This document shows, piece after piece, positions 60,881 through 64,000 of a DNA stretch of 64,000 nt. Source of the DNA: Actinomycetota bacterium. GTDB lineage: Bacteria > Actinomycetota > Actinomycetes > S36-B12 > CAIYMF01. The DNA lies in the NCBI GenBank assembly GCA_020161245.1, contig JAIUOK010000005.1:1-64000 (forward strand), written 5' to 3'. Position 1 is the stretch's first letter, and each line of letters begins with the position of its first letter. The notes under the pieces are model-generated. The model saw nothing but the letters and a program-made list of their open reading frames with translations, was not told the DNA's origin and searched no databases. The translations under genes were made by a program, and so were the position numbers.

Positions 60881-62967
60881 CAGGGCTTCCGCCCGACGGC
60901 GACGCGGTCGCGCGCGACCAGGCCGGTGAGGCCGAGGAGCACGAGTACGTGGGCTGCCAGGGCGAGCAGCCGCCCACGCGTGCTGCCCTCGTTGCGCGCC
61001 AGTGCCGTGAGCACGGCGTCGCGGGAGTCGAGCGGCACGAGCATCGTGCGCCGCGAGCGCCGCGGCGCCTCCCAGAACAGACGGACGTCGACGAGCCCGG
61101 CCTCCTGCAGCGAGCGGACCGACGATCTCAGCCCCGCGCGCGTGGGCGCCAGGACGACGACGATGCCGCCGGACGGCGCCGCCGCCACCGCGGCCGCGAG
61201 CTCGGCGTGCCCGAGTGGGCCGATGCGCGTGCCGGCGCCGACGTCGGGGAGCAGGAACAGGGTGTCTCCGTGGCGCGGGTCGGCCGCCACGACGGGCGCA
61301 GCACTCGGGGCCGCATCGGTGGTCGCCGGGGCCTGCTGCCGGTAGGGGTTGCGGCTCGGGCGCCGCGACGGCCGCGACAGCCGGCGCAGCACCGTGCCGG
61401 CCACCGGGATCTTGAGCAGCTCGGGGAACGTGTGCGGGACGTCGAGGTAGGGCACCGAGACGGCGAGCACGACGAGCGAGATCGCCGCGGACACCACGAA
61501 CGCCGCGACGAACCCGAGCCCGAGGGCCGCCTGGATCGCGAACGACGCCAGGACACCGATCAGCATCGCGACGTAGGGCAGCGCGACGCCCGGGTCGGCG
61601 ACCCGCGTGGGCAGGCCGCGCAGGGTCAGCTGGCGGATGATGTTGCTGACGACGAGCGCCACCGACATCGCGACCGCGGCGCCCCAGGCGCCGTAGCGCG
61701 GGATCAGCCAGAACGACAGGCCGGTGCCCACGATGAGCGTGATGATGTTCGACCAGAACAGCCACCGCAGCCGGCCGGCCGTGGCCAGCATGATCGCGCT
61801 GAAGCCTGTCGCCGACTGGAACCAGAAGCCGATCGCGGTGATGACCAGCAGCTCGGCGCTGGCGGCGTACCGCTCCCCCAGCAGCGTGGTGACCGTGGGC
61901 TCGGCGAAGCCGGTGGAGAGAACGAGCGTGGGGTACGAGGCGAGCGCCACCCACAGCGCGGTGCGCCAGTACGACAGGCGCAGGTTGTGCATGTCGCCCT
62001 GGCTCCACTGGCGCGCGGCCAGCGGCGGGTAGAGCACCCAGAACGCGCCGGAGGCCGCCATGGCCAGCGTGGCGATGGGCTGCACCGCGCGCAGGTTCGC
62101 CACGGCGTCGGCGGTGGCGACGGCGCCGAGGACGAGCGTGGGCAGCGAGATGACCACGACGTAGGTGAGGTTCGAGGTGATCATCGGGAAGCCCTCGCGC
62201 AGCAGCGCGCGGACAGGCAGGTCGGGACCCCGGCCGCCCATCCCCTCGATGACCCCGGTGGTGATGAGCAGGCGGGCCAGCATCACCAGGTAGATGCTCA
62301 GGCCCACCACCGCCGCGATCACGTACGCGACGGTGAGCCCGAAGACGCTCGCGCCGAGCAGGTAGGTGACCAGGATCGCGGTCAGGCGCAGGCCGGGCTC
62401 GAGCAGGTAGCGCCGGAAGAACACCGCCCGCGCCTTGGCGAAGGTGGCGAAGGTGTTCATCACCATCGCGTCGAGCGCGGCCAGCGGCGCGAGCAGGACG
62501 GTGAGCACGAGGATCTGCGCCGCCGTCCCCGACGGCGCGATGCCCGGCGACAGCAGCCGGTGCCAGAGCAGGACGGCGACGAACACGACCGAGCCGAGGC
62601 CGACCACGATCGAGGCCTCGGTGACGAGGACGCCGACGATCTTGCGGTCGTCGCCCTTCTCGTCGTAGAGCGCGAGGAAGCGCGAGTCGATGCGGTCGAG
62701 GCCCAGCGGGATGATCGACTGCACGAGCGTCACGATCGACAGCGCCCAGGCGAACGAGCCGTAGTCGTCCTTGGTGAGGATGCGCACCAGCAGCAGCTGG
62801 ATGACCAGGCCCAGGGCCATGCCCAGGACGCGGCCGATCAGCAGCAGCGCCGACCCGCGCGTGTGCGCCTTCGACGACGCCTTCACGCGCGGCGCACGCG
62901 GCGCCGGCTCCTCCTCCAGCACGGAGCCGGTCGAGACGTCGACGCCCTCGGCGGGCTCCTGGCTCAC
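60880..62967 (-). CDS. Polysaccharide flippase (Wzx-like) with C-terminal methyltransferase-like extension
   Basis: 695 residues from GTG 62967 overlapping the kinase stop (GTGA). Residues about 40-510 hold 12-14 membrane segments of the MOP flippase superfamily (RGSALLLIGRVLGMALGLVIQ; TKDDYGSFAWALSIVTLVQ). A Pro/Ala-rich linker near 540-560 leads to about 125 residues of alpha/beta character (GDTLFLLPDVGAGT, LQEAGLVDVRLFWEAPR, MLVPLDSRDAVLTAL) that look like the back half of a SAM-dependent methyltransferase. The flippase part exports lipid-linked repeat units; the tail is an uncommon fusion. Confidence 0.87.
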   Translation of the reverse strand: MSQEPAEGVDVSTGSVLEEEPAPRAPRVKASSKAHTRGSALLLIGRVLGMALGLVIQLLLVRILTKDDYGSFAWALSIVTLVQSIIPLGLDRIDSRFLALYDEKGDDRKIVGVLVTEASIVVGLGSVVFVAVLLWHRLLSPGIAPSGTAAQILVLTVLLAPLAALDAMVMNTFATFAKARAVFFRRYLLEPGLRLTAILVTYLLGASVFGLTVAYVIAAVVGLSIYLVMLARLLITTGVIEGMGGRGPDLPVRALLREGFPMITSNLTYVVVISLPTLVLGAVATADAVANLRAVQPIATLAMAASGAFWVLYPPLAARQWSQGDMHNLRLSYWRTALWVALASYPTLVLSTGFAEPTVTTLLGERYAASAELLVITAIGFWFQSATGFSAIMLATAGRLRWLFWSNIITLIVGTGLSFWLIPRYGAWGAAVAMSVALVVSNIIRQLTLRGLPTRVADPGVALPYVAMLIGVLASFAIQAALGLGFVAAFVVSAAISLVVLAVSVPYLDVPHTFPELLKIPVAGTVLRRLSRPSRRPSRNPYRQQAPATTDAAPSAAPVVAADPRHGDTLFLLPDVGAGTRIGPLGHAELAAAVAAAPSGGIVVVLAPTRAGLRSSVRSLQEAGLVDVRLFWEAPRRSRRTMLVPLDSRDAVLTALARNEGSTRGRLLALAAHVLVLLGLTGLVARDRVAVGRKP

Positions 62968-64000
62968 CGCGACCACGTGCGCCAGACGAGGTCCTCCACG
63001 TCCCGTCGCACGGCGTCGGCGTCCTGCGTCGCATCGACCACGGCGACGTTGGGGTAGCGCCCCTGCAGCTCGAGGTAGCGCTGACGGCGCTCCTCGAGCA
63101 GCTCGACGGTGTGCTCGCCCTTGCGCGCGAACATCACCTCGCCGGGCGCGTCGAGCACGACGAACAGGTCGGGCGCGGGGCAGCTGTGCTCCAGCAGCGT
63201 GTAGCTGATGCGGGCGCGCGCGGTGGGCTTGCCGGGGCGCAGCAGCGCGTCGACCACGTGCCGGTCGTAGAGCAGCAGGCGGCCGCGGCGGACGTCGACG
63301 GCCCCCTTGGTGGAGCGCCACCGCAGGGTCACCAGCTTCGCGCCGAGGCCCACTCCCGGGACGCGCTTCCAGAGCGGCTCGTGCGGGTCCTGCCGGAACA
63401 CGCCGAGGTAGCGGATGCTCACGGCCATCGGGACGCTGTCGCGCAGGCCCTCGACCAGCGTCGACTTGCCGGCGCCGTCGGGCCCGAGGACGGCCACCGA
63501 CACGCCGCGGCGCCCTGGGGCTCCCCAGTCGAGCGCCTCACGGACCTTGCGGGCCTTCGCCGCAGGGCCGCCCGCGACCGGCTTGAGCAGCGGGCGCCAC
63601 GCGTCGAGCAGCGCGCGCAGCGGCGCGTCGTCGCCGCCGAGGGCCTTCTCGGCCGCAGCCGCACCGGCCGCAGCCGAACCGGCTCCGAGCACCGAGTCGA
63701 TGGCCGGCACGAGCGGGCTGTCGAGCGGCGGCACGCCGGTCAGCGACGCCGGGCCGCGGTGCACCGCGCGCACGAGCGCCAGCCAGTCGCGGTCGTCGTC
63801 GCGCAGCCGCTGCACGCCGTCGTCGTCGGGCACGGCACGGTCGAGGAGCAGCTCGAGCACCGGCAGGGTGCGGCTGCGCCCACCGGCCGCCTCGACCACG
63901 GCGAGGAGGTCGACGACGAACCAGCCGTCGTGGGCGCGGCGCAGCAGGAGCCGGTGCGGCTCGTGCTCGGGGGCGCGGCGGCGCAGGAACCCGGCCGACT
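62964..64000 (-). CDS. Thymidylate-kinase-like P-loop protein, 3' part
   Basis: The frame is open to the window edge at 64000, so the N-terminus is missing; 345 residues are visible. Walker A is GPDGAGKST, followed by features of the dTMP kinase fold (LLLYDRHVVDALL as the DRY/H-like motif, LFVVLDAPGEVMFARKG, EERRQRYLEL). About 180 residues upstream of the P-loop (starting HRLLLRRAHDGWFVVDLL) have no recognised domain. In polymer clusters such proteins are thought to phosphorylate a sugar or lipid rather than dTMP. Coupled to the flippase by a GTGA overlap. Confidence 0.85.
   Translation of the reverse strand, partial: SAGFLRRRAPEHEPHRLLLRRAHDGWFVVDLLAVVEAAGGRSRTLPVLELLLDRAVPDDDGVQRLRDDDRDWLALVRAVHRGPASLTGVPPLDSPLVPAIDSVLGAGSAAAGAAAAEKALGGDDAPLRALLDAWRPLLKPVAGGPAAKARKVREALDWGAPGRRGVSVAVLGPDGAGKSTLVEGLRDSVPMAVSIRYLGVFRQDPHEPLWKRVPGVGLGAKLVTLRWRSTKGAVDVRRGRLLLYDRHVVDALLRPGKPTARARISYTLLEHSCPAPDLFVVLDAPGEVMFARKGEHTVELLEERRQRYLELQGRYPNVAVVDATQDADAVRRDVEDLVWRTWSR

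Noticed and set aside
59531..61345. Plus-strand frame opposite the phosphotransferase and flippase genes
   Set aside because: Antisense shadow with Arg/His-rich composition; minus-strand genes have clear domains.

Overview
This window is chromosomal DNA from a high-GC Gram-positive bacterium of the Actinomycetota. The evidence is the very GC-rich third codon position, frequent GTG starts, GTGA/ATGA/TGATG gene overlaps, TANNNT -10 boxes placed 6-8 bases before start codons (leaderless transcripts), a fasciclin/ECF sigma/RskA-type module as in mycobacteria, PucR and MarR regulators, and a cysteine-type leader peptide before the methionine genes. No rRNA, tRNA, CRISPR array, transposase or phage gene was seen. 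Family or genus cannot be decided from the sequence alone.

Layout. Bases 1-8.1 kb: the end of a fasciclin gene, an SDR, a saccharopine-dehydrogenase-like enzyme divergent from an arginase-family protein plus MarR regulator, then two APC amino-acid permeases. 8.1-13.7 kb: small metabolic and unknown genes, methylmalonate-semialdehyde dehydrogenase, a membrane protein, a degenerate repeat spacer, and a PuuB-like FAD oxidase. 13.7-24.3 kb: a polyamine uptake and oxidation block on the minus strand (PotABCD-like ABC transporter, aldehyde dehydrogenase, with a sterol-desaturase-like and a GT-C-like membrane protein). It is flanked by a divergent PucR regulator whose frame is broken just before its HTH. 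24.3-31.4 kb: two molybdoenzymes around a fasciclin-sigK-rskA module, plus a peptidase E and an array of three near-identical hairpins. 31.5-35.5 kb: a second amine block (Lrp regulator, class III transaminase, PPOX protein, second PuuB-like oxidase). 35.6-40.8 kb: small accessory genes and membrane proteins. 40.8-45 kb: a hybrid histidine kinase coupled to a REC-EAL phosphodiesterase. 45.3-46.7 kb: three tandem paralogues of an unrecognised small secreted protein. 46.7-49.5 kb: metY-metX behind a cysteine-codon leader peptide with attenuator-like structures. 49.6-64 kb: a large exopolysaccharide cluster on the minus strand (priming transferase, ligase/polymerase, Wzz-like protein, two glycosyltransferases, two related beta-helix-type proteins one of which carries a malectin domain, a phosphotransferase, a flippase with a C-terminal fusion, and a thymidylate-kinase-like protein).

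How the genes work together. The two amine blocks fit import of putrescine/spermidine, FAD-dependent oxidation or transamination, aldehyde oxidation to an amino acid and entry to central metabolism; gamma-glutamylputrescine synthetase (PuuA) and the PuuD hydrolase are not in the window. The 49-64 kb cluster has the parts of a Wzx/Wzy-like pathway: priming, sugar addition, flipping, polymerisation and length control. The best candidates for undescribed biology are the pair of beta-helix proteins in the exopolysaccharide cluster, the tandem secreted paralogues, the triple hairpin array, and the double RNA-structure control of metY-metX.
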